Shown here in pieces: positions 26,456-39,130 of a DNA stretch of 64,000 bases. Each line of letters begins with the position of its first letter. Position 1 is the first letter of the stretch. Made by a program: the position numbers and the translations under genes. Below the pieces are notes generated by a model, which searched no databases, was not told the DNA's origin, and saw nothing but the letters and a program-made list of their open reading frames with translations. This DNA is from Megachile rotundata (Eukaryota > Arthropoda > Insecta > Hymenoptera > Megachilidae), in contig NW_027473615.1 of assembly GCF_050947335.1 (NCBI RefSeq), forward strand, positions 141,005 to 205,004, read 5' to 3'.

Positions 26456-29369
26456 ATAATAATAAGAGGAGTGAGTATAGTAATTGTCGTCCTATCGATC
26501 ATATAAGCATAATATGGCTAATAATATGAGTTAGATTGATAATAATAAGAGTAATGAGTATAGTAATTGTAGTTCTATCGATTATATCTGCATAATATGG
26601 TTAATAATATGAGTTAGATTGATAATAATAAGCGTAATAAGTATAGTAAATGTAGTTCTATCGATCATCTAAGCATAATATGGCTAATAATATGACTTAG
26701 ATTGATAATAATAAGAGTAGTGAGTATAGTAATTGTCGTTCTATCGATTATATAAGCATAATATGGCTAATAATGTGAGTTAGATTGATAATAATAAGAG
26801 TAATAAGTATAGTAATTGTCGTCCTATCGATCATATCTGCATAATATTGTTAATAATATGAGTTGGATTGATAATAGTGAGTGGAATAAGTATAGTAATT
26901 GTAGTTCTATTGCTCATATAAGCATAATATGGCTAATAATATGAGTTAGATAGATAATAATAAGAGTAATAAGTATAGTAATTGTAGTTCTATTGCTCAT
27001 ATAAGCATAATATGGTTAATACTCTGAGTTAAATTGATAATAATAAGAGTAATGAGTATAGTAATTGTCGTTCTATCGGTCATATATGCATAATATGGCT
27101 AATAATATGAGTTAGATTGACAAAAATAAGAGAAATGAGTATAGTAATTGTCGTTCTATCGATCATATAAGCATAATATGGCTAATAATTTGAGATAGAT
27201 GGATAATAATAAGAGTAATAAGTACAGTAATTGTCGTCCTATCGATCATATCTGCATAATATGGTTAATAGTATGAGTTAGATTGATAATAGTGAGTGTA
27301 ATAAGTATAGTAAGTGTAGTTCTATTGCTCATATAAGCTTAATATGGTTAATAATATGCGTTAGATTGATAATAATAAGAGTAATGAATATAGTAATTGC
27401 CGTTCTATCGATCATATAAGCATAATATGGCTAATAATATGAGTTAGATTGATAATAATAAGGGTAATGAGTATAGTAATTGTAGTTCTATCTATCATAT
27501 AAGCTTAATATGGTTAATAATATGAGTTAGATTGATAAAAATAAGAGAAATGAGTATAGTAATTGTCGTCCTATCGATCATATAAGCATAATATGGCTAA
27601 TAATTTGAGATAGATGGATAATAATAAGAGTAATAAGTATAGTAATTGTCGTCCTATCGATCATATCTGCATAATTTGGTTAATAATATGTGTTAGATTG
27701 ATAATAGTGAGTGTAATAAATATAGTAATTGTAGTTCTATTGCTCATATAAGCATAATATGGCTAATAATATGAGTTAGATTGATAATAATAGGAGTAAT
27801 AAGTATAGTAATTGTCGTTCTATCGATCATATAAGCATAATATGGCTAATAATATTAGTTAGATTGATAATAATAAGAGGAGTGAGTATAGTAATTGTCG
27901 TCCTATCGATCATATAAGCATAATATGGCCAATAACATGAGTTAGATTGATAATAATAAGAGTAATAAGTATAGTAATTGTCGTTCTATGGATCATATAA
28001 GCATAATATGGCTAATAATATGGGTTAGATTGATAATAATAAGAGGAGTGAGTATAGTAATTGTCGTCCTATCGACCATATAAGCATAATATGGCTAATA
28101 ATATGAGTTAGATTGATAAAAATAAGAGAAGTGAGTATAGTAATTGTCGTTCTATCGATCATATAAGCATAATATGGCTAATAATTTGAGATAGATGGAT
28201 AATAATAAGAGTAATAAGTATAGTAATTGTCGTCCTATCGATCATATCTGCATAATATGGTTAATAATATGAGTTAGATTGATAATAGTGAGTGTAATAA
28301 GTATAGTAATTGTAGCTCTATTGCTCATATAAGCATAATATCGTTAATAATATGCGTTAGATTGATAATAATAAGAGTAATGTATATAGTAATTGCCGTT
28401 CTATCGATCATATAAGCATAATATGGCTAATAATATGAGTTAGATTGATAATAATAAGGGTAATGAGTATAGTAATTGTCGTTCTATCTATCATATAAGC
28501 TTAATATGGTTAATAATATGAGTTAGATTGATAATAATAAGAGTAATATGTATAGTAATTGTAGTTCTATCGATCATATAAGCATAATATGGCTAATAAT
28601 ATGAGTTAGATTGACAATAATAAGAGTAAAAAGTATAGTAGTTGTCGTTCTATCGATCATATAAGCATAATATGGCTAATAATATGAGGTAGATTGATAA
28701 TAATAAGAGCAATAAGTATAGTAATTGTCGTCCTATCGATCATATCTGCATAATATGGTTAATAATATGAGTTAGATTGATAATAGTGAGTGTAATAAGT
28801 ATAGTAATTGTAGTTCTATTGCTCGTATAAGCATAATATGGCTAATAATATGAGTTAGATTGATAATATTAAGAGTAATAAGTATAGTAATTGTACTTCT
28901 ATTGCTCATATAAGCATAATATGGTTAATACTATGAGTTAAATTGATAATAATAATAGTAATGAGTATAGTAATTGTCCTTCTAACGATCATATAAGCAT
29001 AATATGGCTCATAATTTGAGATAGATGGATAATAATAAGAGAAATGAGTATAGTAATTGTCGTTCTATCGATCATATAAGCATAATATGGCTAATAATAT
29101 GAGTTTGACTGATAATAGTGAGTGTAATCAGTATAGTGATTGTCGTTCAGTCGATCATATAAGCATAATGTGGCTAATAGAATGAGGTAGATTGATAATA
29201 ATAAGAGGAGTGAGTATAGTAATTGTCGTCCTATCGATCATATAAGCATAATATGGCTAATAATATGAGTTAGATTGATAATAATAAGAGTAATAAGTAT
29301 AGTAATTGTCGTTCTATCGATCATATAAGCATAATATGGCTAATAATATGAGTTAGATTGATAATAATA
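26283..29369 (+). repeat. 35-monomer tandem duplication, copy 1
   Basis: This stretch recurs at 29,188-32,274, a shift of 2,905 bp or 35 monomers; the copies share about 180 bp at the junction. Markers at equal offset are TCGATTATATAAGC (26,744 and 29,649), TACTCTGAG (near 27,017 and 29,922) and TATGGATCATATAAG (near 27,987 and 30,892). This copy has drifted more than the 31-monomer pair. Private changes include CATCTAAGC near 26,668, TAAGTGTAG near 27,311, TTGTAGTTCTATCTATC near 27,481, AATATTAG near 27,851, AATAACATG near 27,923, TATTAAGAG near 28,868, TTGTCCTTC near 28,975 and AATAGAATG near 29,177. Internal variants of several other phrases, including a full phrase C at 27,474, are carried inside. 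Confidence 0.9.
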
Positions 29370-32274
29370 AGACGAGTGAGTATAGTAATTGTCGTCCTAT
29401 CGATCATATAAGCATAATATGGCTAATAATATGAGTTAGATTGATAATAATAAGAGTAATGAGTATAGTAATTGTAGTTCTATCGATTATATCTGCATAA
29501 TATGGTTAATAATATGAGTTAGATTGATAATAATAAGCGTAATAAGTATAGTAAATGTAGTTCTATCGATCATATAAGCATAATATGGCTAATAATATGA
29601 CTTAGATTGATAATAATAAGAGTAGTGAGTATAGTAATTGTCGTTCTATCGATTATATAAGCATAATATGGCTAATAATGTGAGTTAGATTGATAATAAT
29701 AAGAGTAATAAGTATAGTAATTGTCGTCCTATCGATCATATCTGCATAATATTGTTAATAATATGAGTTGGATTGATAATAGTGAGTGGAATAAGTATAG
29801 TAATTGTAGTTCTATTGCTCATATAAGCATAATATGGCTAATAATATGAGTTAGATAGATAATAATAAGAGTAATAAGTATAGTAATTGTAGTTCTATTG
29901 CTCATATAAGCATAATATGGTTAATACTCTGAGTTAAATTGATAATAATAAGAGTAATGAGTATAGTAATTGTCGTTCTATCGGTCATATATGCATAATA
30001 TGGCTAATAATATGAGTTAGATTGACAAAAATAAGAGAAATGAGTATAGTAATTGTCGTTCTATCGATCATATAAGCATAATATGGCTAATAATTTGAGA
30101 TAGATGGATAATAATAAGAGTAATAAGTACAGTAATTGTCGTCCTATCGATCATATCTGCATAATATGGTTAATAGTATGAGTTAGATTGATAATAGTGA
30201 GTGTAATAAGTATAGTAATTGTAGTTCTATTGCTCATATAAGCTTAATATGGTTAATAATATGCGTTAGATTGATAATAATAAGAGTAATGAATATAGTA
30301 ATTGCCGTTCTATCGATCATATAAGCATAATATGGCTAATAATATGAGTTAGATTGATAATAATAAGGGTAATGAGTATAGTAATTGTCGTTCTATCTAT
30401 CATATAAACTTAATATGGTTAATAATATGAGTTAGATTGATAAAAATAAGAGAAATGAGTATAGTAATTGTCGTCCTATCGATCATATAAGCATAATATG
30501 GCTAATAATTTGAGATAGATGGATAATAATAAGAGTAATAAGTATAGTAATTGTCGTCCTATCGATCATATCTGCATAATTTGGTTAATAATATGTGTTA
30601 GATTGATAATAGTGAGTGTAATAAATATAGTAATTGTAGTTCTATTGCTCATATAAGCATAATATGGCTAATAATATGAGTTAGATTGATAATAATAGGA
30701 GTAATAAGTATAGTAATTGTCGTTCTATCGATCATATAAGCATAATATGGCTAATAATATGAGTTAGATTGATAATAATAAGAGGAGTGAGTATAGTAAT
30801 TGTCGTCCTATCGATCATATAAGCATAATATGGCCAATAAGATGAGTTAGATTGATAATAATAAGAGTAATAAGTATAGTAATTGTCGTTCTATGGATCA
30901 TATAAGCATAATATGGCTAATAATATGGGTTAGATTGATAATAATAAGAGGAGTGAGTATAGTAATTGTCGTCCTATCGACCATATAAGCATAATATGGC
31001 TAATAATATGAGTTAGATTGATAAAAATAAGAGAAGTGAGTATAGTAATTGTCGTTCTATCGATCATATAAGCATAATATGGCTAATAATTTGAGATAGA
31101 TGGATAATAATAAGAGTAATAAGTATAGTAATTGTCGTCCTATCGATCATATCTGCATAATATGGTTAATAATATGAGTTAGATTGATAATAGTGAGTGT
31201 AATAAGTATAGTAATTGTAGCTCTATTGCTCATATAAGCATAATATCGTTAATAATATGCGTTAGATTGATAATAATAAGAGTAATGTATACAGTAATTG
31301 CCGTTCTATCGATCATATAAGCATAATATGGCTAATAATATGAGTTAGATTGATAATAATAAGGGTAATGAGTACAGTAATTGTCGTTCTATCTATCATA
31401 TAAGCTTAATATGGTTAATAATATGAGTTAGATTGATAATAATAAGAGTAATATGTATAGTAATTGTAGTTCTATCGATCATATAAGCATAATATGGCTA
31501 ATAATATGAGTTAGATTGACAATAATAAGAGTAAAAAGTATAGCAGTTGTCGTTCTATCGATCATATAAGCATAATATGGCTAATAATATGAGGTAGATT
31601 GATAATAATAAGAGCAATAAGTATAGTAATTGTCGTCCTATCGATCATATCTGCATAATATGGTTAATAATATGAGTTAGATTGATAATAGTGAGTGTAA
31701 TAAGTATAGTAATTGTAGTTCTATTGCTCATATAAGCATAATATGGCTAATAATATGAGTTAGATTGATAATAATAAGAGTAATAAGTATAGTAATTGTA
31801 CTTCTATTGCTCATATAAGCATAATATGGTTAATACTATGAGTTAAATTGATAATAATAATAGTAATGAGTATAGTAATTGTCGTTCTAACGATCATATA
31901 AGCATAATATGGCTCATAATTTGAGATAGATGGATAATAATAAGAGAAATGAGTATAGTAATTGTCGTTCTATCGATCATATAAGCATAATATGGCTAAT
32001 AATATGAGTTTGACTGATAATAGTGAGTGTAATCAGTATAGTGATTGTCGTTCAGTCGATCATATAAGCATAATATGGCTAATAGTATGAGGTAGATTGA
32101 TAATAATAAGAGGAGTGAGTATAGTAATTGTCGTCCTATCGATCATATAAGCATAATATGGCTAATAATATGAGTTAGATTGATAATAATAAGAGTAGTA
32201 CGTATAGTAATTGTCGTTCTATCGATCATATAAGCATAATATGGCTAATAATATGAGTTAGATTGATAATAATA
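29188..32274 (+). repeat. 35-monomer tandem duplication, copy 2
   Basis: This is the copy of 26,283-29,369 at shift 2,905 bp, with no net length change. Private changes here include CATATAAACTT near 30,406, TATACAG near 31,269, GAGTACAG near 31,370, TATAGCAG near 31,541 and GTAGTACG near 32,195. The right end is set where this copy reads AATAGGAGTAATAAG and copy 1 reads AAGACGAGTGAG. Its last 1.6 kb is itself the source of the partial 19-monomer repeat that follows. Confidence 0.9.
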
Positions 32275-33165
32275 GGAGTAATAAGTATAGTAATTGTCGT
32301 TCTATCGATCATATAAGCATAATATGGCTAATAATATGAGTTAGATTGATAATAATAAGAGGAGTGAGTATAGTAATTGTCGTCCTATCGATCATATAAG
32401 CATAATATGGCCAATAAGATGAGGTAGATTGATAATAATAAGAGTAATAAGTATAGTAATTGTCGTTCTATCGATCATATAAGCATAATATGGCTAATAA
32501 TATGGGTTAGATTGATAATAATAAGAGGAGTGAGTATAGTAATTGTCGTCCTATCGCCCATATAAGCATAATATGGCTAATAATATGAGTTAGATTGATA
32601 AAAATAAGAGAAATGAGTATAGTAATTGTCGTTCTATCGATCATATAAGCATAATATGGCTAATAATTTGAGATAGATGGATAATAATAAGAGTAATAAG
32701 TATAGTAATTGTCGTCCTATCGATCATATCTGCACAATATGGTTAATAATATGAGTTAGATTGATAATAGTGAGTGTAATAAGTATAGTAATTGTACCTC
32801 TATTGCTCATATAAGCATAATATCGTTAATAATATGCGTTAGATTGATAATAATAAGAGTAATGTATATAGTAATTGCCGTTCTATCGATCATATAAGCA
32901 TAATATGGCTAATAATATGAGTTAGATTGATAATAATAAGGGTAATGAGTATAGTAATTGTCGTTCTATCTATCATATAAGCTTAATATGGTTAATAATA
33001 TGAGTTAGATTGATAATAATAAGAGTAATATGTATGGTAATTGTAGTTCTATCGATCATATAAGCATAATATGGCTAATAATATGAGTTAGATTGACAAT
33101 AATAAGAGTAAAAAGTATAGTAGTTGTCGTTCTATCGATCATATAAGCATAATATGGCTAATAAT
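32251..33165 (+). repeat. Partial 19-monomer repeat of 30,674-31,588
   Basis: About eleven monomers follow the order of 30,674-31,588 at a shift of 1,577 bp (19 monomers). GGCCAATAAGATG at 30,832 and 32,409 is the anchor, followed by GGGTTAG, a CGACCATAT/CGCCCATAT monomer, AAAAATAAGAG, AATTTGAG, ATATCGTTAAT, AATGTATA, ATCTATCATATAAGCTT and a GACAATAATAAGAGTAAAAAG tail. Private differences here are GATGAGGTAG near 32,421, CGCCCATAT near 32,557, CTGCACAAT near 32,731 and TTGTACCTC near 32,796. It stops near 33,165, where the sequence enters a patch of rare variants. Confidence 0.83.
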
Positions 33166-34362
33166 ATGAGTTAGATTGATAATAATAAGAGGAGTGAGTA
33201 TAGTAATTGTCGTTCTATCGATCATATAAGCATAATATGGCTCATAATATGAGTTAGATTGATAATAATAAGAGTAATGAGTATAGTAATTGTCGTTCTA
33301 TCGATAATATAATCATAATATGGCTAATAATATGAGTTAGATTGATAATAATAAGAGTAATGAGTATAGTAATTGTAGTTCTGTCGATTATATCTGCATA
33401 ATATGGTTAATAGTATGAGTTAGATTGATAATAATAAGAGTAATAAGTATAGTAATTGTAGTTCTATCGATCATATAAGCATAATATGGCTAATAATATG
33501 AGTTAGATTGATAATAATAAGAGTAAAAAGTATAGTAATTGTCGTTCTATCGATCATATAAGCATAATATGGCTAATAATATGAGTTAGATTGATAATAA
33601 TAAGAGTAATAAGTATAGTAATTGCCGTTCTATTGATCATATCTGCATAATATGGTTAATAATATGAGTTAGATTTATAATAATAAGAGGAGTGAGTATA
33701 GTAATTGTCGTTCTATTGATCATATAAGCATAATATGGCTAATAATATGAGTTAGATCGATAACAATAAGAGTAATAAGTATAGTAATTGTAGTTCTATC
33801 GATCATATAAGCATAATATGGCTAATAATATGAGTTAGATTGATAATAATAAGAGTAATAAGTATAGTAATTGTCGTTCTATTGATCATATCTGCATAAT
33901 ATGGTTAATAATATGAGTTAGATTTATAATAATAAGAGGAGTGAGTATAGTAATTGTCGTTCTATCGATCATATAAGCATAATATGGCTAATAATATGAG
34001 GTAGATTGATAATAATAAGAGCAATAAGTATAGTAATTGTCGTCCTATCGATCATATCTGCATAATATGGTTAATAATATGAGTTAGATTGATAATAGTG
34101 AGTGTAATAAGTATAGTAATTGTAGTTCTATTGCTCATATAAGCATAATATGGCTAATAATATGAGTTAGATTGATAATAATAAGAGCAATGAGTATAGT
34201 AATTGTAGTTCTATCGATTATATCTGCATAATATGGTTAATAGTATGAGTTAGATTGATAATAATAAGAGTAATAAGTATAGTAATTGTAGTTCTATCGA
34301 TCATATTAGCATAATATGGCTAATAATATGAGTTAGATTGATAATAATAAGAGTAAAAAGTA
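33166..34362 (+). repeat. Patch of rare monomer variants between left and right domains
   Basis: About fourteen monomers here fit none of the large blocks well. Uncommon forms include GGCTCATAATATGAGTTAG near 33,240, CGATAATATAATCATAAT near 33,303, TCTGTCGATTATATC near 33,380, and AGATTTATAATAATAAG at 33,671 and 33,920. The last pair is 249 bp apart, a local three-monomer repeat with its surrounding monomers. From about 33,960 the patch picks up GAGGTAG / GAGCAATAAG monomers found near 28,690, 31,590, 50,850 and 52,920. It then picks up the GAGCAATGAG, GTTAATAGTATG and CATATTAGC monomers that recur, further changed, near 51,190-51,340 and 53,260-53,420. It looks like older, less homogenised sequence. 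Confidence 0.7.
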
Positions 34363-35519
34363 TAGTAGTTGTCGTTCTATTGCTCATATAAGCATAATAT
34401 GGTTAATACTATGAGTTAAATTGATAATAGTAAGAGTAATGAGTATAGTAATTGTCGTTCTATCGGTCATATATGCATAATATGGCTAATAATATGAGTT
34501 AGATTGACAAAAATAAGAGAAATGAGTATAGTAATTGTCGTTCTATCGATCATATAAGCATAATATGGCTAATAATTTGAGACAGATGGATAATAATAAG
34601 AGTAATAAGTACAGTAATTGTCGTCCTATCGATCATATCTGCATAATATGGTTAATAGTATGATTTAGATTGATAATAGTGAGTGTAATAAGTATAGTAA
34701 TTGTAGTTCTATTGCTCATATAAGCTTAATATGGTTAATAATATGCGTTAGATTGATAATAATAAGAGCAATGAATATAGTAATTGCCGTTCTATCGATC
34801 ATATAAGCATAATATGGCTAATAATATGAGTTAGATTGATAATAATAGGAGTAATAAGTATAGTAATTGTCGTTCTATCGATCATATAAGCATAATATGG
34901 CTAATAATATGGGTTAGATTGATAATAATAAGAGGAGTGAGTATAGTAATTGTCGTCCTATCGACCATATAAGCATAATATGGCTAATAATATCAGTTAG
35001 ATTGATAATAATAAGGGAAATGAGTATAGTAATTGTCGTTCTATCTATCATATAAGCTTAATAAGGTTAATAATATGAGTTAGATTGATAACAATAAGAG
35101 TAATAAGTATAGTAATTGTAGTTCTATCGATCATATAAGCATAATATGGCTAATAATATGAGTTAGATTGATAATAATAAGAGGAGTGAGTATAGTAATT
35201 GTCGTCCTATCGATCATATAAGCATAATATGGCCAATAAGATGAGTTAGATTGATAATAATAAGAGTAATAAGTATAGTAATTGTCGTTCTATCGATCAT
35301 ATAAGCATAATATGGCTAATAATATGGGTTAGATTGATAATAATAAGAGGAGTGAGTATAGTAATTGTCGTCCTATCGACCATATAAGCATAATATGGCT
35401 AATAATATGAGTTAGATTGATAAAAATAAGAGAAATGAGTATAGTAATTGTCGTTCTATCGATCATATAAGCATAATATGGCTAATAATTTGAGATAGAT
35501 GGATAATAATAAGAGTAAT
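34363..35519 (+). repeat. Right-domain block R, first copy (start)
   Basis: This 1,157-bp stretch recurs at 53,444-54,600, 19,081 bp away. That distance is 230 monomers less 9 bases, and the 9 bases equal the sum of the five short monomers crossed. The order is: GATAATAGTAAGAG, a GACAAAAATAAG monomer, an AATTTGAG monomer with GACAGATGG here and GATAGATGG in the other, AGTACAG, TATGCGTTAG, GAGCAATGAATATAG, AATAGGAG, GGGTTAG, CGACCATAT, AATATCAG, ATCTATC with AAGCTT, AACAATAAG and GGCCAATAAGATG. Differences include GATTTAG near 34,663 and ATAAGGTTAAT near 35,061. Beyond 35,519 the general order of variants continues to follow 54.6-57 kb with insertions and losses. Confidence 0.87.
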
Positions 35520-36022
35520 GAGTATAGTAATTGTAGTTCTATCGATTATATCTGCATAATATGGTTAATAATATGAGCTAGATTGATAATAATAAGAGTA
35601 ATAAGTATAGTAATTGTCGTTCTATCGATCATATAAGCATAATATGGCTAATAATATGAGTTAGATTGATAATAATAAGAGGAGTGAGTATAGTAATTGT
35701 CATCCTATCGATCATATAAGCATAATATGGCTAATAATATGAGTTAGATTGATAATAATAAGAGTAATAAGTATAGTAATTGTCGTTCTATCGATCATAT
35801 AAGCATAATATGGCTAATAATATGAGTTAGTTTGATAATAATAAGAGGAGTGAGTATAGTAATTGTCGTCCTATCGATCATATAAGCATAATATGGCTAA
35901 TAATATGAGTTAGATTGATAATAATAAGAGTAATGAGTATAGTAATTGTAGTTCTATCGATTATATCTGCATAATATGGTTAATAATATGAGCTAGATTG
36001 ATAATAATAAGCGTAATAAGTA

Positions 36023-36104
36023 TAGTAAATGTAGTTCTATCGATCATATAAGCATAATATGGCGATTATATGAGTTAGATTGATAATAATAAGAGTAATG
36101 AGTA
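36023..36104 (+). repeat. 82-bp monomer (one-base deletion), GCGATTATATG form
   Basis: This monomer is one base short. Where the consensus has GGCTAATAATATGAG it reads GGCGATTATATGAG. It begins TAGTAAATG with AGTTCT and is the first departure from 83-bp spacing in the window: phase is exact up to 36,023 and one base behind from 36,105. The same changed monomer occurs at 55,851-55,932, 59,004-59,085 and 62,489-62,570. It is followed in each case by an AGTTCT, GATTATATCTGCATAGTATGG, CTAATGATATG monomer, so all four descend from one event. Confidence 0.95.
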
Positions 36105-36698
36105 TAGTAATTGTAGTTCTATCGATTATATCTGCATAGTATGGCTAATGATATGAGTTAGATTGATAATAATAAGAGTAATAAGTATAGTAATTGTAGT
36201 TCTATTGCTCATATAAGCATAATATGGTTAATACTATGAGTTAAATTGATAATAATAAGAGTAATGAGTATAGTGATTGTCGTTCTATCGGTCATATATG
36301 CATAATATGGCTAATAATATGAGTTAGATTGATAATAATAAGAGTAATAAGTATAGTAATTGTCGTTCTATCGATCATATAAGCATAATATGGCTAATAA
36401 TATGAGTTAGATTGATAATAATAAGAGGAGTGAGTATAGTAATTGTCGTCCTATCGATCATATAAGCATAATATGGCTAATAATATGAGTTAGATTGATA
36501 ATAATAAGAGTAATGAGTATAGTAATTGTAGTTCTATCGATTATATCTGCATAATATGGTTAATAATATGAGTTAGATTGATAATAATAAGCGTAATAAG
36601 TATAGTAAATGTAGTTCTATCGATTATATCTGCATAATATGGCTAATAATATGAGTTAGATTGATAATAATAAGAGTAATGAGTATAGTAATTGTCGT

Positions 36699-37534
36699 TC
36701 TATCGATCATATGAGCATAATATGGCTAATAATATGAGTTAGATTGATAATAGTAAGAGTAATAAGTATAGTAATTGTCGTTCTATTGATCATATCTGCA
36801 TAATATGGTTAATAATATGACTTAGATTGATAATAGTGAGTGTAATCAGTATAGTAATTGTCGTTCTATCGATCATATCTGCATAATGTGGTTAATAATA
36901 TGAGTTAGATTGATAATATTGAGTGTAATAAGTATAGTAATTGTCGTTCTCTCGATCATATAAGCATAATATGGCTAATAATATGAGATAGATGGATAAT
37001 AATAAGAGTAATAAGTATAGTAATTGTCGTCCTATCGATCATATCTGCATAATTTGGTTAATAATATGAGTTAGATTGATAATAGTGAGTGTAATAAGTA
37101 TAGTAATTGTAGTTCTATTGCTCATATAAGCATAATATGGCGAATAATATGAGTTAGATTGATAACAATAAGAGAAATGAGTATATTAATTGTCGTTCTA
37201 TCGATCATATGAGCATAATATGGCTAATAATATGAGTTAGATTGATAATAGTAAGAGTAATAAGTATAGTAATTGTCGTTCTATTGATCATATCTGCATA
37301 ATGTGGTTAATAATATGACTTAGATTGATAATAATAAGAGTAATAAGTATAGTAATTGTCGTTCTATTGATCATATAAGCATAATATGGCTAATAATATG
37401 AGTTAGATTGATAATAATAAGAGTAATAGGTATAGTAATTGTCGTTCTATCGATCATATAAGCACAATATGGCTAATAATATGAGTTAGATGGATAATAA
37501 TAAGAGTAGTGAGTATAGTAATTGTCGTCCTATC
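36699..37534 (+). repeat. Ten-monomer block repeated at 63,165-64,000
   Basis: This stretch matches the last 836 bases of the window at a shift of 26,466 bp. That is 319 monomers less 11 bases, and those 11 bases are fully accounted for by the short monomers crossed. The order is CATATGAGC, GATAATAGTAAGAG, CTATTGATCATATCTGC, GACTTAG with GTAATCAG, AATGTGGTTAAT, ATATTGAG, CTCTCGATC, ATGAGATAGATGG and ATTTGGTTAAT. It then runs through GGCGAATAAT, AACAATAAGAGAAATG, TATATTAATTG and a second CATATGAGC. Differences noticed are GTAATAGGTATAG near 37,429 and AGCACAAT near 37,462, which read GTAATAAGTATAG and AGCATAAT in the other. Confidence 0.87.
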
Positions 37535-39130
37535 GATCATATAAGCATAATATGGCTAATAATGTGAGTTAGATTGAAAATAATAAGAGTAATGAGTATA
37601 GTAATTGTCGCTCTATCGATCATATAAGCATAATATGGCTAATAATATGAGTTAGATTGATAATAATAAGAGGAGTGAGTATAGTAATTGTCGTCCTATC
37701 GATCATATAAGCATAATATGGCTAATAATATGAATTAGATTGATAATAATAAGAGTAATAAGTATAGTAATTGTCGTTCTATTGATCATATAAGCATAAT
37801 ATGGCTAATAATATGAGTTAGATTGATAATAATAAGAGTAATAAGTATAGTAATTGTCGTTCTATCGATCATATAAGCATAATATGGCTAATAATATGAG
37901 TTAGATGGATAATAATAAGAGTAGTGAGTATAGTAATTGTCGTTCTATCGATCATATAAGCATAATATGGCTAATAATGTGAGTTAGATTGATAATAATA
38001 AGAGTAATGAGTATAGTAATTGTCGCTCTATCGATCATATAAGCATAATATGGCTAATAATATGAGTTAGATTGATAATAATAAGAGTAATAACTATAGT
38101 AATTGTCGTTCTATTGATCATATAAGCATAATATGGCTAATAATATGAGTTAGATTGATAATAATAAGAGTAATGAGTATAGTAATTGTCGTTCTATCGG
38201 TCATATATGCATAATATGGCTAATAATATGAGTTAGATTGATAATAATAAGAGAAATGAGTATAGTAATTGTCGTTCTCTCGATCATATAAGCATAATAT
38301 GGCTCATAATATGAGATAGATGGATAATAATAAGAGTAATAAGTATAGTAATTGTCGTCCTACCGATCATATCTGCATAATTTGGTTAATAATATGAGTT
38401 AGAATGATAATAGTGAGTGTAATAAGTATAGTAATTGTAGTTCTATTGCTCATATAAGCATAATATGGCTAATAATATGAGTTAGATTGATAATAATAAG
38501 AGTAATAAGTATAGTAATTGTCGTTCTATCGATCATATAAGCATAATATGGCTAATAATATGAGTTAGATTGATAATAATAAGAGGAGTGAGTATAGTAA
38601 TTGTCGTTCTATCGATCATATAAGCATAATATGGCTAATAATATGAGTTAGATTGATAATAATAAGAGAAATGAGTATAGTAATTGTCGTTCTATCGATC
38701 ATATAAGCATAATATGGCTAGTAATATGAGTTAGACTGATAATAGTGAGTGTAATCAGTATAGTAATTGTCGTTCTGTCGATCATATAAGCATAATATGG
38801 CTAATAATATGAGTTAGATTGATAATAATAAGAGTAATAAGTATAGTAATTGGCGTTCTATTGATCATATAAGCATAATATGGCTAATAATATGAGTTAG
38901 ATTGATAATAATAAGAGTAATAAGTATAGTAATTGTCGTTCTATCGATCATATAAGCATAATATGGCTAATAATATGAGTTAGATGGATAATAATGAGAG
39001 TAGTGAGTATAGTAATTGTCGTCCTATCGATCATATAAGCATAATATGGCTAATAATGTGAGTTAGATTGATAATAATAAGAGTAATGAGTATAGTAATT
39101 GTCGCTCTATCGATCATATAAGCATAATAT
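37441..39130 (+). repeat. 47/48-monomer duplication, copy 1
   Basis: This recurs at about 41,342-43,120. The shift is 3,901 bp (47 monomers) at the AGATTGAAAATAATAAG marker (37,571 and 41,472). It is 3,984 bp (48 monomers) at GTAATAACTATAG (near 38,089 and 42,073) and at ATAATGAGAGTAGTGAG (near 38,991 and 42,975), so the second copy gained one monomer between them. Shared rare forms include TTGTCGCTCTATCG, GGCTCATAATATGAGATAG, CCTACCGATC, GTTAGAATGATAATAG, GGCTAGTAATATG and AATTGGCGTTC. Most of these forms are absent from the left half of the window. Confidence 0.85.
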
